Origin: Pyropia yezoensis
Lineage: Eukaryota; Rhodophyta; Bangiophyceae; Bangiales; Bangiaceae
Assembly: GCA_009829735.1 (NCBI GenBank)
Contig: CM020620.1
Coordinates: 9,192,545 to 9,256,544, forward strand
Direction of reading: 5' to 3'
DNA length: 64,000 bases
Part shown: piece after piece, positions 1-10,666 of the stretch
Layout: each line of letters starts with the position of its first letter
How positions within the stretch are numbered: the stretch's first letter is position 1
Notes under the pieces: model-generated
The model's database searches: none
Told to the model about the DNA's origin: nothing
What the model saw: only the letters and a program-made list of their open reading frames with translations
Made by a program: the position numbers and the translations under genes

Positions 1-111
1 GTCATTGGAGGGTCCCTGCTGGGCAAATACATCAGCGAGAAGAACGCGCGGCTGGTCGGTGGCATCCTCTTCTTTGTGTTTGCCGCCCTGACCTTGTTTG
101 GGGTGTATTGA
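1..111 (+). CDS. C-terminal end of a GDT1/TMEM165 (UPF0016) family membrane transporter
   Basis: Only the last 36 codons and the TGA stop are in the window; the gene enters from the left. The peptide contains GGSLLGKYISEKNARLVGG followed by a hydrophobic run (ILFFVFAALTLFGVY), ending at the membrane helix. This is the pattern at the end of the second repeat of GDT1/TMEM165 proteins, which are Golgi, thylakoid or plasma-membrane Mn2+/Ca2+ transporters. The family's two ExGD motifs would lie upstream and cannot be checked here. The call rests on a short tail and so is moderate. The gene is convergent with the HAD-like gene at 661-2190. Confidence 0.6.
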   Translation, partial: VIGGSLLGKYISEKNARLVGGILFFVFAALTLFGVY

Positions 112-660
112 TCAGGCACCCAGTCCGCGGCCTTCATTCTTCTTGTTCACGGTGTGCACCCCACGCGGGCTACGCTCCTCGCGTACTGTCACGAAGCGCC
201 TGGGCTCACGCCCGAGGACTGTGAACCGCAGCGACAAGCGTGTACACATCGATTGAAGTGTCGGGCGAGGACCTCGTTTTTATACAAGAAACGCCACGGC
301 GGGGCATTGAGCACGCTCGCAAAAAATCTTCTAGCGCATAGCACATGGGATAGAGGCGACAGGGAGCAAAATAGAAGCGAGAAGCCAAGGAGATATACGA
401 CACAAAGAGACACTGAGACACATCAAAACAAAAAATGAAAGAGAAACAAATCCGAGAGAAGCCCAAGAAAAACGACGGGCACACAGGCAACCCTGACCGC
501 AACAAACGGCGCATGGTAAAGTGGCAGCGACGATGGGCCAGGGGAGAGAGTGCCGTTGAGTGCCCCCAATACACTGCCACGACGAAACCCCCCCCCTCCC
601 CCAGGCGACCGGCTGACGCGCCCGTCGCGAACAGCCAGTCTACCCACCGCCGCACCCACG
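112..660. other. Intergenic spacer between two convergent genes
   Basis: This stretch separates the 3' ends of the GDT1-like gene and the HAD-like gene. It has a purine/A-rich patch around 360-480 and short C runs near 590. No ORF here resembles a protein, and no structured RNA was recognised. It probably holds the two 3' UTRs. Confidence 0.5.
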
Positions 661-2190
661 TCAGCACACTGTGTTGATGTCAAAGCTGCCATCGTGCACG
701 AACAGGTCGCCGTACACCGCCGTCACGTGAGCCAGCTGCCGCTGCAGAGTGCCGACATCCGGACGCTCTACAAACTTGACTGTCTTCACGCGGCTGCGGG
801 GCAGCTGGCGAGCGACAGCGTGCGCCGCGTGGCGCTCGGACATCGAGTCGCCAAACACCAGCACGTTGAGCTCGGCGTCCGCCGGGCGGTCACGCGCGTC
901 TGGAAAGGTGCGTGCAATTTCGTCAGCGAACGCAGCCACCTTCCACGCCGTGGGCTTGTCGGGGAACCGCGCCTCGTACGTGGTGCGCGCAGAGATAACC
1001 CGCACATTCCGCTGACGCAGCAACGCTGCCGTGCGCGGCAAGAAGCGCGCGCTGGACAGTTCCACCCAACCCGCTTCCGCGTTCGTCACGATACGCACAG
1101 GGCCGTGACGAAGCGCCTCTAGAATGAGGGCCTCAGAGAGCTCATCCAGCGTGGACATCGATGCGGCAACGTCGGCAGGCACCTTCAAGCGCTCATCGTC
1201 ATCGTCCAACCCGTCCAGTGGTAAGCCCAACTCACCTACAAATGTGGTCGGCAGCAGGGTATCGTCGTGGTCAACCAGACACAGGCTGGAGCCCAGGAAG
1301 GAGCACGCCGAGTCGTCCGAAGGCGGGTCCGACTCGTCAGACGACTCCGACAGGGCCTCAGCGACGACCGCGGCCGCGGTGGTCGCCGCTTTGTAGACCC
1401 CAGCATCAGCGGCATCAAGGTGTGTAACACTCAGGGGGAGGTGCAATCCCTGCTCGCCGCGCGGCAGAAACCCATCGTCCATGAACATCTCCGTGTCCGA
1501 GTCCGAGTCAACTGCTGACGCAGACACCACGTCCTCTGCTGCTCCCGCGCAGGTCCCCTCGTCGGCGGAGAGGGAGCACGCGTCGTCAGACAAGCCATGC
1601 GCACCGACGTCATCGTACACAACGTCGACACCGTGCTCACCATGGCCGTCGGCGCTAGAATGGAACTCAAGGTCCAAGCAGAGAGCCGACGAGGACGGCG
1701 GGGCAAAGCCGTGCCCCACGAGACCTAGTGCCCCATCCACGACTCTTTCCACGACGGTCTCCACCAATCCTCCAGCGCTTAACGGCTCCCGCCGGTCCGT
1801 GCCACACAGGCCCCCGTACGTATCCCCGAACGAGTCATCGCTCAAGTCCTCGTCAAGGTCCTCATCCAGCTCTCCCACATCGAGGAGGGAGGCAGGCGAC
1901 GGTGGTTCCGGCGTGACAGCTGAGTCCATGGCCGCGCCCCGTTCATCATCAGCCGTCTGCACAGCGACACTGCCCACACAGCTGGCGCCACTCGCGACCG
2001 ATGCCTCCTCTCCGCATTCAGCTCTCAAGGCGTGAAGTCGCGCCGACGGGGCCCGTCGCCTGGGTGACGAGCAACCTTTTCCCCGCCGGACAGCAGCCGC
2101 CGTTGGGGTCGCTGCTCCCCCCATCACCGCCGTCGCGGCCGCCATCGCAGCGGCCGCCGCCGCCACCGCTCCCTTGTCGTGGGCACACAT
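661..2190 (-). CDS. HAD-like hydrolase-fold protein with a long acidic N-terminal region
   Basis: A 509-aa ORF starting at an ATG at 2190. The first ~300 residues are low complexity, Ala-rich then Asp/Glu/Ser-rich, and look disordered. From about residue 300 the sequence is ordered: SSLCLVDHDDTLLPTTF carries a DxDxT-like HAD motif I (D307, D309), followed by VRIVTNAEAGWVELSSARFL (motif II region), a Lys-containing KPTAWKVAAF, and NVLVFGDSMSER (motif IV-like), then VKFVERPD and a C-terminal HDG. This order matches a family of uncharacterised HAD-like proteins found in algae, oomycetes and ciliates. Phosphatase activity is inferred, and the substrate is unknown. No intron is needed. A 28-bp inverted repeat lies 50-145 bp upstream of the start. 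An internal Met near residue 88 is another possible start. Confidence 0.75.
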   Translation of the reverse strand: MCAHDKGAVAAAAAAMAAATAVMGGAATPTAAAVRRGKGCSSPRRRAPSARLHALRAECGEEASVASGASCVGSVAVQTADDERGAAMDSAVTPEPPSPASLLDVGELDEDLDEDLSDDSFGDTYGGLCGTDRREPLSAGGLVETVVERVVDGALGLVGHGFAPPSSSALCLDLEFHSSADGHGEHGVDVVYDDVGAHGLSDDACSLSADEGTCAGAAEDVVSASAVDSDSDTEMFMDDGFLPRGEQGLHLPLSVTHLDAADAGVYKAATTAAAVVAEALSESSDESDPPSDDSACSFLGSSLCLVDHDDTLLPTTFVGELGLPLDGLDDDDERLKVPADVAASMSTLDELSEALILEALRHGPVRIVTNAEAGWVELSSARFLPRTAALLRQRNVRVISARTTYEARFPDKPTAWKVAAFADEIARTFPDARDRPADAELNVLVFGDSMSERHAAHAVARQLPRSRVKTVKFVERPDVGTLQRQLAHVTAVYGDLFVHDGSFDINTVC

Positions 2191-3752
2191 TTCGAAAAAG
2201 AAAGGTTGAAATGGACGCAGCGCACGGGCAAGGGTGGTTGACCCCCCTCGTCAGGAGTGCACAGTGCAGTCGAATGTGCCAACCACAAGCACAAACGACA
2301 CCTAGGCACCGTGCACACCTGACGAGGGGGGTCGCGGCGACGGCCGTCCACGACGGTGGGGGGGGGAGGGGGGTGGGGGGGGTGCTGGACAGAGCGGGGC
2401 AAAGCGGAAGTGGCAGGGCGCACTGATGGTCGGGTTCGGCGGTCGGCCGGTTTGAGGTGGGGGGGTGAGGGGGTGTGGCAGGCCTGGGACTCAACCCAAA
2501 CCTGCCGCGTGGCGCTTGGCCAACATATACCCCCCTCTCTTTGACGGTCAGAAGGGGGGGGGGACGCCGACCGTTGCCTGGCGGGCGCGCCGCGCGCGCA
2601 ACGCGTCGCGGCGCCAATTTGGTCAAAATAGGAATGCGAATAGGAATGCGCTGGCGTGACAATAGGGTCGGCCAGCCAGCGTGCGCACCCCCCTTCCCAC
2701 CGGCATGCCAGGACGCTTGCAAGGTGGAAATCGCGGAGTCTGGCGGGACGGCCCAGCTGCTACGCCCCCCTCCCCTCCCCTCCCAGCCGCGCGCCTGAAC
2801 AGACAGACGGACGCACGCCCGAGAGACTGTGAGAGGGGGAGGAGCGTCCCCAGAGACTCGTTGAGGGCCTATACAGCCTTGCAGGGTAGGGGGCACGCCA
2901 CGCCTCTTGCGGCCCTCCCCCTCTGGAAGACACATTGGGGCAATGTGTCGCCGCGGTAACCCCCTCCCTCCGCCTGGCCACCCGGCCCAAACGGTCTCTC
3001 CAGGGGGGGGGTCTGTGGAGGGCTGGCTGTCGCCTTACGGGCGGGTGGGACTGCAACGACACCACACGGGAGACCCCGTCGGGTCGCCGTCGGTGGCGGC
3101 GGGTGCACTCCCCGCTGGCGGGAGGGTGTGTGAGGTTGGGTGGGGGCGCGGGCGGGACCAGTGTCTCGCGGCGGCCCCGACGGCTGGACGACTGTCGCGG
3201 AGCCCCCTCCAAAGGGGGGTGTGGCCGGGTGGCGTCTGGTGCTCGCCGTTTGGGCGGCGGCTGGGGCCGCGGCGCCGCCGCGGGGTCACCCCGGCGGGCG
3301 TCCGCGGCCCAAATGTCGGTGGGCTTGAAAATGAACCAATCACTGGACAAGGTGACGTGACTACCCTCGTAGGCTGGCCGACAGGCCGGGGCGTTCGCAC
3401 GGACATGGAGGCGTGCCGCCTTGCTTCGCAACCACTGGAGCCAGGGCTGCCGCAACGTGGGAGCACTCAAGTTCAAGCTGGTCCCAGGGTCGTTCTTTCC
3501 GGTATTCAAAATATCAACGAGCTCGAACGAAAAATCATTCAAATGTTCGCCTCGTTCAAACGGACGGGCCCAAGTACACAGCGCAACATTAACTTAAAAG
3601 TAGCTAATCCATGCGTATTTGTCGACCTCCACCGCGGCGGACCGCGTCTCACGACACGCCTTCTCAAGGTGGCTCTTTTGGATTCGAAAAGGTGTTGTCT
3701 CCTTACATCGATGCCTTTGAAACTGTAGAACGCCAAGTCCACGTTCCACGAC
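2191..3752. other. Intergenic: upstream region of the HAD-like gene up to the Harbinger insertion
   Basis: Besides the hairpin at 2240-2335 this holds G-rich tracts with G-quadruplex potential (2355-2400, 2455-2480, 2545-2562), a doubled AATAGGAATGCG near 2628-2652, and a less GC-rich stretch from about 3470 to 3755. ORFs here are open on several frames, as expected at this GC content, and none looks like a protein. Confidence 0.45.
2240..2335. repeat. 28-bp imperfect inverted repeat (hairpin) upstream of the HAD-like gene
   Basis: Arms at 2240-2267 and 2308-2335 are reverse complements at 26 of 28 positions. The outer 16 bases, beginning GACCCCCCTCGTCAGG, match perfectly. The 40-base loop is AC-rich. 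The hairpin lies 50-145 bp upstream of the ATG at 2190 on the minus strand, where a promoter or 5' UTR is expected. It could be a cruciform-type regulatory site or the remains of a small hairpin element. Confidence 0.7.
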
Positions 3753-3755
3753 AAT

Positions 3756-3777
3756 AGAGAGTTTTTGTGAGAGCGTT
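3756..3777 (+). repeat. Left terminal inverted repeat of the Harbinger element
   Basis: 22 bp, matching the reverse complement of 10667-10688 with two mismatches. The AAT target duplication is at 3753-3755. Confidence 0.85.
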
Positions 3778-3782
3778 TGTGA

Positions 3783-3914
3783 GCGCGTTGGTGAGAACAG
3801 AGCAAATATTGCTTACACCTGAGCTGTTTTCAGATGAAAAGATCTCACCAAGATCTCACCAACGGCTGGATCGGTGAGAACAGAGGGGTCTGTTCTCACC
3901 AACTGGTGAGATCT
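3783..3914. promoter_or_regulatory. Subterminal GGTGAGA/TCTCACC motif cluster with a perfect 12-bp hairpin
   Basis: At least six copies of GGTGAGA or its complement TCTCACC occur in this stretch. Two of them form a perfect palindrome, GGTGAGAACAGA (3873-3884) and TCTGTTCTCACC (3889-3900), separated by GGGG. The same motif appears at the right end (about 10609, 10660 and 10672). In Harbinger elements the Myb-like protein binds subterminal motifs to recruit the transposase; that function is inferred here. Confidence 0.6.
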
Positions 3915-4008
3915 CAAAGTACAGAAAACTCCGCGACACAAGTTCCACACACAACTCACAGTCCGGATTTAACAATTGCGGAGGCGCCATACGCTGGCAA
4001 GCGTCCGC

Positions 4009-5037
4009 ATGGACAGACCCATCGAGCACGTCACCACAGCCTCCACGCTCAACACAACACACCTCTGCTCTGTTCCCTCCGCTGCTGCAAGCCCCCCAAC
4101 AATTATGGACGTCCCCGCGGATCATGGGCAGCGGCCAGCGCGGAATGGGTCTTCGTGTTCCTCGTCCGCACCGTCCGTTGCCGGTCCGGCGCGGTCTGCG
4201 TCGGCACCTCCCGACGAGGAGTCTGAAGGGGGAAAGGTCGCTCAGCCCAAGGGGAGGCGTCGCCACTGGTCGGAGGCGCAGGACGTCCTTGGCCTGAAGG
4301 CCATATTGGGCGTCTCCGCCCATGTGGCCGCGCGGGGTACGCGCACAAAGCGCTTTCAGGAAGCCGCGGACGCCTTCAATGTCCATCCCCAGGCGGCTTT
4401 TACCACTAAGGGAAAGACCCTGCGTGACCATTTCAACCAGCTGCGGAAGCAGTTCTCGGCGGCAGACAACAAGAAGGCGAGCCAGTCGGGCCAGGAGGAG
4501 CAGCTGTCCGAGAGGGACAAGATCCTCGCAGACATGGTGGACGCCATGGACGAGGTGGAGCGCTTGCAGGACGCGGAGAGGGGCACGGAGACCAAGAAGA
4601 ACAAGAAGCTGGCGGCCGACGGACTGGTGGTACGCAAGCTGGCGATGGAGCGCCACGGCAAGAGCGTCAAGGTGGGCGACGGTGGGAGTGGTGCGGCGGC
4701 GGACGCCCTGGATGATTCGGCGGAGGCGGCCAGCATGGGCGGGCCATCCAGTCGCAAGCGGCGTCGACGGGATGTTGTGGACCCCGATGAAGACGACTTT
4801 ATTGAGGTGCTGGAGCGCAGCGAGTCGCGTCGCGACCAGAGGGAGAAGGCGCAGATTGCGGAGGCAAAGAAGGAGCGCGAGGAGGAGCGCCAATATCGCC
4901 GGGACGAGCTCGCTCGCCGCGATGCTGCCGACAGAGAGCTGCGGGCGCGCCTAGACCGTTTAGAGAGGGTGCAACGCGAGGACAGAGATGCGCATTTGGA
5001 GGTGCTGGCTGAGATACTCCGAAAGCTTCGCGAGTAA
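4009..5037 (+). CDS. Myb/SANT-like DNA-binding protein of the Harbinger element
   Basis: An uninterrupted ORF of 342 aa from the ATG at 4009; an ATG at 4105 is equally plausible. After a Ser/Ala-rich leader comes a trihelix/Myb-like region: RRRHWSEAQDVLGLKAILG, then RTKRFQEAADAFN and TLRDHFNQLRKQF, with tryptophan and spaced hydrophobic residues typical of the fold. A basic SRKRRRRD patch could be a nuclear signal, and the C-terminal third is a long charged coiled coil (QREKAQIAEAKKEREEERQ onward). Two-gene Harbinger elements need such a protein for nuclear import and end recognition of the transposase. It sits just inside the left terminal repeat, facing the transposase gene. A shorter, related-looking gene at 36482-37370 belongs to another copy. 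Confidence 0.75.
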   Translation: MDRPIEHVTTASTLNTTHLCSVPSAAASPPTIMDVPADHGQRPARNGSSCSSSAPSVAGPARSASAPPDEESEGGKVAQPKGRRRHWSEAQDVLGLKAILGVSAHVAARGTRTKRFQEAADAFNVHPQAAFTTKGKTLRDHFNQLRKQFSAADNKKASQSGQEEQLSERDKILADMVDAMDEVERLQDAERGTETKKNKKLAADGLVVRKLAMERHGKSVKVGDGGSGAAADALDDSAEAASMGGPSSRKRRRRDVVDPDEDDFIEVLERSESRRDQREKAQIAEAKKEREEERQYRRDELARRDAADRELRARLDRLERVQREDRDAHLEVLAEILRKLRE

Positions 5038-8000
5038 AGGACGATAGCACTACTCTGCATTTTTACACTGCCTTGGAGACACATATTGTGTCGGTCAAGC
5101 ACGAGGGCGTGCCGTTCCGCTCTCGGCACGCCGTCCACGACGCCCAGGTGGGGCGCGGCCCCGCCGACGCGGCCGCGGCGGCCGTCGCCGACGCCCCCCC
5201 CCTCCACCTGGCGCTAGCGTCACCACGGTCGCGCAACAGGAGGGCGGCCCCGCCGTCGCCGCTGCGGCGGCCGCCGCCGTCGCCGCCCCCCCCGCCTGGC
5301 GCTGTAGACACTGTGACCGCCCCAGTGCCGGCGGCCATCGGCGGCCAAGCCCCCAGCCGGTGGTGCCGCTCCGCCGCGACGCCACCCGGGAAGCACTACG
5401 GCGGTAGGGGATGGCGCCCTGTTGAAAATAAACGTCACCCAGACAAAAGACACAAATACCAACGCGAGCGGAAAGGGCGGCAGCTCTGTGCACCCCCATC
5501 ACACCCCTCTCACGAGACCGGCGGGCACAGGCGTGTATGCTCGACTCCTACCGTCTCACGCCGGCGGGAGCCCCCACGCTTCAGCGAGCCTCCCCAGCGC
5601 CGCGCGGAGCAGACCACCACGCGGACACCGTCGCCCTTGGCGTCGGCGTCGCGGGCGACACCCCGACGGCCGGAGAGTGCCCCCACCACCGCGCCAAGGC
5701 CATCACCCTTGCCGTCGGCGTGGCCGCTGGCACCCCGCCGGCGGGCGAGTGTGCCCTTCCTACGTCCATCAGCACCAGCCGCCGGTCGGCGGTCACCCCC
5801 GCACGACCGCCCCCCCCCCCCCCCCAACCCCCCCCCAGCGGGTCACCCCCTCCAGTCCCCCCCGATCCCCGAGCACCGCAACCCCGCCATCGGGCGCCGC
5901 CCAGGCAGCCTCCCCCCCCCCCCCCGCCGCAAGCTCCCCCCCCCCCGCGAACCCGACCATGTCTGCGCCGTCGCCGCTGCGGCGAGCCCCCCCGAGCACG
6001 CCGCCGGCGCGGCCGGCCCGAGGCCCACCCGCGACGCCACGAGGAGCGTGCGCGTCGACGCCGACACGGCGATGCCGCAGGAGCTCCCAGCCGGCCGCGG
6101 CCGCGCCGGTGCCGGCGTCGCTGTCGCACGCCGCACCCGGGCCACGCACCCGTTATTCGCCACCCACACCGCGAGCCACAGGCCCGACGCGATGGCCAGC
6201 TGCTCGACGGCGCTGGCGGGGGCGCCCGCAGTACCTGCCCCCGCCGCCGCGACGCCGTCGGGGGGAGGCGCCACCGCCGCCGCCGCCGCCGCAGCCGCGG
6301 CGGCATCGACCCCCCGCGGGGCCGCGGGCGTCCCCATTGGCCGCGCCTGCGGCAGCGCCGTCTGCGGCCGACGCCCCATACAGCCCCGCCACCCATCCGC
6401 CAGTGGCCGGGGCGGCGCTGCCCGCGACCCCCCCGCCCCCCTCCTTGGCAGCCGCGCGGGGGCACGCGGCTGTGGCCTTGCGGCGGCGCCGAGCAGGTCA
6501 AACAGCGCCGCGACGCCCGCGGCGGCGACCTCGGCCGCGGCGGTGGCCGACGCAGCAGCAGCGGCGGCGAGCGCCCGCCCGCACCCCGCCACCGCCCGCG
6601 ACGCAATGAACGTGCGGAGGTAGCGGCGGAGGAGGTGGACAGCGCCCGCCAGCGCGAGCACCCGCGCGTTTTTCTGCTACTTGGCGGGCGTATCCCGGCT
6701 GTGGGGCAGCAGCAGCTGCACGCCGGGGGGGGAGGTGCCGGCGGCGGCGCAGCGACTCGCCGCCACGGCCATCCCGCCCTTGCTGCCGCCGGCCACGTCG
6801 CCATCGCCGCCACCGCCGACGCCGCTGCCGCCGACGCCGCTGCCGCCATCGGCCGCACGGCCGCCGCCACCCTCGCCGCCGCGCCCCCCCCCAGCGCCGC
6901 CCACGCCACCGGCCGCGGCACCACCGATCCCATGAGCCAGTTCCCCCCCCCCCCCCAGGTCACCCCCCCCCCCTCCTCCCCGTCCGCCACCGCAGCCGGC
7001 GTAACCGCCGCGCCCGACACGGCGAGCAGCACGCCCGGCAGCGCCGCCCACGGCGGGTGCCCCCGCGGCGGCCCGCCCCGCATCTGCAACACTGCGAGCG
7101 CCGCCGCCGCCGCCGTCGCCCGCGCGTCGGCGTGCGGCGAGGCCGCGACAGCGCCGAGCGGTGACAGCACCGCCGCCTGGCAAACCACCGCCACCGCCGG
7201 AGTGCAGCCGTCGTCGCGGCAGCCGCCGCCGCCGTTGGGTGGCCCGCCCGCCGCGCGCACGTCCTCCCGCGCCAGCGGCGCCGGCGCGGCGCGGACGAGC
7301 ACGTCGGCGGCGACGGCCCGCACGCCCGCGTCGGCGTGGCCCGCCGACACGGCCGCCAAGTGGCCCGTGCCGGCCGCCCACACGGCGGCGGGCGACGGCG
7401 ACGCGCCCGCCGGTGGGCCCATCCCGGCCGCGCCGGCGGCCGCCGGCGGAGGGGGTCCAGGGCGCCCACCAGCATTGCGGCCGACCGGTGGAGGCCGCAC
7501 AGCCGCGGCACCGGCGGGGGGGGCGGGGCGAGCCGAGCACGGCGCTCACCGCCGCCGCCGCCGGGGATGGCGGCGATGGCGACCCGCCGTCGACGCCCGC
7601 CCCGCCGCCGAGACTGCCGACGAGCAGCAGCTCCAACGCACCGACGAGCGCGGCGAGCAGCCGCCCAACGGCAGGCCAGCCGAGGCCCTGGCTGCCGCCG
7701 CCGCCGAGCGCCGCGTCCAGGCCCAGCGCGAGAGTGTCGCCGCCGCCGCCGCCGCCGCCGCGACGAGCACCACCAGGGGCAGTGCACGCGAGGGAGAGGT
7801 ACGCCTCTGCGGCCACCGCGGCGCCGCGCGGGGCTTCGGCGCCCCCCCCCCCCAGCCGAGGTCCCTCCCCCCCGCGTCGACGGGGCCCAGCGCGGCGACC
7901 ACCGCCGCGCAGCCGCCGCCGCCGAGGGACCCGCCCAACGCGACCAGCATGGCGAGAAGGCGGCCGTAGAGGAGCGCCGGCAGGCGTGCCGACGGCGACG

Positions 8001-9034
8001 GCGGCGCCGCCCCCGTCGGCGCCGCGGCGGCGGCGAGCGCCGCAGTCGCCACCGCCGCCACCGCCCCGTCGCGGACGGACGCGAGGCGGGGGAGCGGCGG
8101 CAACAGCAGCGCCACCGCGCTGGCCGCGTGGCCCCGGTCGGTGGCCAAGTCCCCGTCGGGGACGTCGCGCGCGTCTGTCGCCCCGTCGTCCGCGTCGGTG
8201 CCGGCGGCCGACGGGGCGGACTGAGGCGCGCGGCAGATACGATGGGGGGGGCGCCGGGGGCGCCGACCCAGAGGCCACCGGAGCCACCGGCGGGGGTGGT
8301 CGCGGGGCGGCTGCGCCAGCGGGGGCGCCGGCGGCCGGCCGGGGGGAGGGCACCGCCGCGGGGGGCGCCAAACAGGCGCGATGGCAAGAGGGGCGGCGAG
8401 CCAGCGCCGGCCAGCCGCGCCGTGCCGGCCAGGTCGTCACGCCACCTCCCTCTGGCGGGCGCCCCCACGAAAAACGTTGGTGCCGCGGCAGCGGCGGGGG
8501 CGGCGGCGGCAACTCCCGCGTCGACGCCCGCGGCGGCGGCGGGGCTGCCCCGGCCGGCGCCGGTGCCGCCGCCAGTGCCGGCGGCGGCCCCCGCCGCCCA
8601 CAGGGCGGCGAGGAGGCGCGCGCTAGCGGCGCCGCGCACCTCGGCGGCACGCGGCCGGCAGGTCGTCCCCAGCGCCGCGGCGGTGGCGGCCGACGGAGCG
8701 GCCGCGTGGATTGTGCTCCACAGCTCGGAGGGCAGGTGTGGCACAGGGGGGGGGGGGGGGGGGGGGGGGGGAGGCGCCCCACAGTCCACCGGGGCAGCGT
8801 GCGCGGCGAGCACCTTGGCAGCGGCGGCGGCGGGGGCGGCGGCGGGGGCGGCGGCGGCGACAGTGGTGGTGGCAACGGGGGTGGGGGCGGCAGATCCGCT
8901 GGGCCGGCAGTGGCAGCGGCGGCGCCGGCGCCGGCGGTGGTAGTGGCCGCACCGGTGGCGGTGGTGGTGACGGAGGCGGCGGCGGCGGTGGTGGTAGGCG
9001 TGGGTGCGGTGGCGCCGTCATCCCAGGGGGTCAC
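5038..9034 (-). pseudogene. Ala/Gly/Pro-rich cargo region, possibly a broken F-box/ARM-like coding sequence
   Basis: About 4 kb between the two Harbinger genes, close to saturation in G+C, with homopolymers up to 26 G (8746-8771). ORFs are open on both strands, so length proves little. On the minus strand, however, consecutive pieces in different frames look like ordered protein. LPSELWSTIHAAAPSAATAA near 8680-8740 resembles an F-box. LASVRDGAVAAVATAALAAA near 8030-8100, AVGRLLAALVGALELLLVG near 7610-7680 and ADARATAAAAALAVLQM near 7080-7140 resemble armadillo/HEAT helices. The frame changes fall near homopolymers and could be sequencing errors, introns or decay. It may be a captured host gene or a third element gene. 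No confident function is assigned. Confidence 0.35.
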
Positions 9035-9283
9035 CTTACCGCCCTCGCAGGTGACCGACCTGGGGGGGGAGCCGCCGGGAGCGCTGGCCCGTCGCGACCA
9101 CCGAGACGGCTGCTTCCACCTGGGAGTGGTGGCCGGGTCCGCAGCAGATGCGGCACGCGATGGCCGCCGGGTGGGCGCCCGCCGTCGGCGCCGGCGTGGA
9201 GGACGGTCGTGAGGCGGTGGGGGAGGGCGGGGGGGGTGCGGGACCGGGGAATGGGACAGTCGGGGAGCCGCCGCGCGCCGCTG

Positions 9284-10420
9284 TCAGGGCACTCCAGCCA
9301 AGGCGAGGTACTCGCCCAAAGTCGGGGGGGGGCACGTGAAAAAGGTCGACGTCGCCCCACCGTACAGGCAACAGCGAAAGTTCCAGAAGAGAACACCGAC
9401 GTTGTACAGCTGACCAACGGGCGATTCTCGTATTTTCAATTTCCGCGGGTAGTCCAGGGTGGTGCACGTCTGCTTCACATCTTTGAATCCCCACTCCACA
9501 GCCGTGCGCGGGACCTTCATGGAGTCGTTGAACGCTGCTTCTTGGGCAGTCAGGATGCCCTGGAAGGCAGTCTGCAGCCATGGTCGCAAGAAGTAGGCGG
9601 CATCTCCGTAGATGTGAAACTGCACCCCGTCGATGACTAGCTCGTTGGCCAGGATGGCGTCAAGCCCCGACTCGTGGTACAGCGTCATGTCGTGGCGGCG
9701 CCCCTCTACAGGGCCGTACAGGTGGAAGATCAGCCCGTCAGGCGTCAGGACGCTCTGGAACTTGATGGCGTGACGCCGCTTATGCCCGCTGTAGCAAGCC
9801 CGCTGCAGACCCGCACCTGGCCGCGGAATAAAGAGAGCAGTGCCATCAATGAAGCCAACACAACGGTCCAAAAAAGCACCAGACTGTTCTATCCTACTTG
9901 CATACAAAGGCGCTCTCTCTCGCATAAAAGTACCGTGCCAGTCACTCAAGAGCGCACCCCACTGGGAGAGGATCACCTCCACAGTCGCGTAAAAAATGGT
10001 GCACAACGCAGGGACGCTCCGCCCAAATATCTCCTCCAGGTCGGACCACCGTGCAGGCGAGCCAAGCCGTCTCAAAACAATACAGAGACACTCCACAGGG
10101 GTCACTCGGTAGCTGGGCTCGCCGAAAACAACGTCAACATGCAACAGGTTTGCCAAGCGCCCGACGTCGGCCGGAAGAAAACGAAACATAGAGAGCGACT
10201 GCACCGAGGAAAAAGCGTTGAGGTTAAACGTCGCCGCCTGCACACGTCGCCGCCGAGCCAAGGAGACACGCACCTCCCGTTGAGCTCGGCGGTACGCGTA
10301 CACGATGGCCCCCATGTCCGCCAAAGTCAGTCCCATCGTGTGGCCAAGCAACAGGTACCTCCTCGCCCTGTTGCGACGGCTGAGCCATCGCTGCAGGGAG
10401 CGTCCACGGATGGACACCAT
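9284..10420 (-). CDS. PIF/Harbinger transposase (DDE_Tnp_4 superfamily)
   Basis: 378 aa from the ATG at 10420; the frame stays open to 10573 without another ATG. A helix-turn-helix-like segment (VECLCIVLRRLGSPARWSDL) precedes the catalytic domain. The DDE residues are visible in order: D in VGFIDGTALFIPRP, D in GPVEGRRHDMTLYH, D in the conserved YGDAAYFLRPWL, and E in AVEWGFKDVKQ. The enzyme would cut at the terminal repeats and insert at 3-bp targets in the nucleus. It is transcribed inward from the right terminal repeat, convergent with the Myb-like gene. The ORF has no internal stop and may be functional. Confidence 0.88.
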   Translation of the reverse strand: MVSIRGRSLQRWLSRRNRARRYLLLGHTMGLTLADMGAIVYAYRRAQREVRVSLARRRRVQAATFNLNAFSSVQSLSMFRFLPADVGRLANLLHVDVVFGEPSYRVTPVECLCIVLRRLGSPARWSDLEEIFGRSVPALCTIFYATVEVILSQWGALLSDWHGTFMRERAPLYASRIEQSGAFLDRCVGFIDGTALFIPRPGAGLQRACYSGHKRRHAIKFQSVLTPDGLIFHLYGPVEGRRHDMTLYHESGLDAILANELVIDGVQFHIYGDAAYFLRPWLQTAFQGILTAQEAAFNDSMKVPRTAVEWGFKDVKQTCTTLDYPRKLKIRESPVGQLYNVGVLFWNFRCCLYGGATSTFFTCPPPTLGEYLALAGVP

Positions 10421-10666
10421 GGGCAACGGCTGCCCAAACAGGAGCGATGGTTGTGCGTGCTGGCGAGCAAGCGAGAAGGTTGCCGTGCAGATTGGCAAAA
10501 TCGTCCCACTCTTGGACTGGAACGATGTTGCTGGAACAATCCCCCAAGTGGTCACGGCAAATACAGTTGTCACCGACCCGTTCTCACAAAAACTGTGCTG
10601 GCAGTCATTGGTGAGATCGAGCTTTCGATGGCTTACAGACAGCCTGCGGTCACTAAGTTCTCACCT

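Noticed and set aside
5073-9212. Long plus-strand ORFs (up to 810 codons) inside the Harbinger element
   Set aside because: They are Arg/Pro-rich shadows of C/G triplet sequence, overlap each other in all frames, and contain no ordered segments; the minus-strand readings look more like protein.
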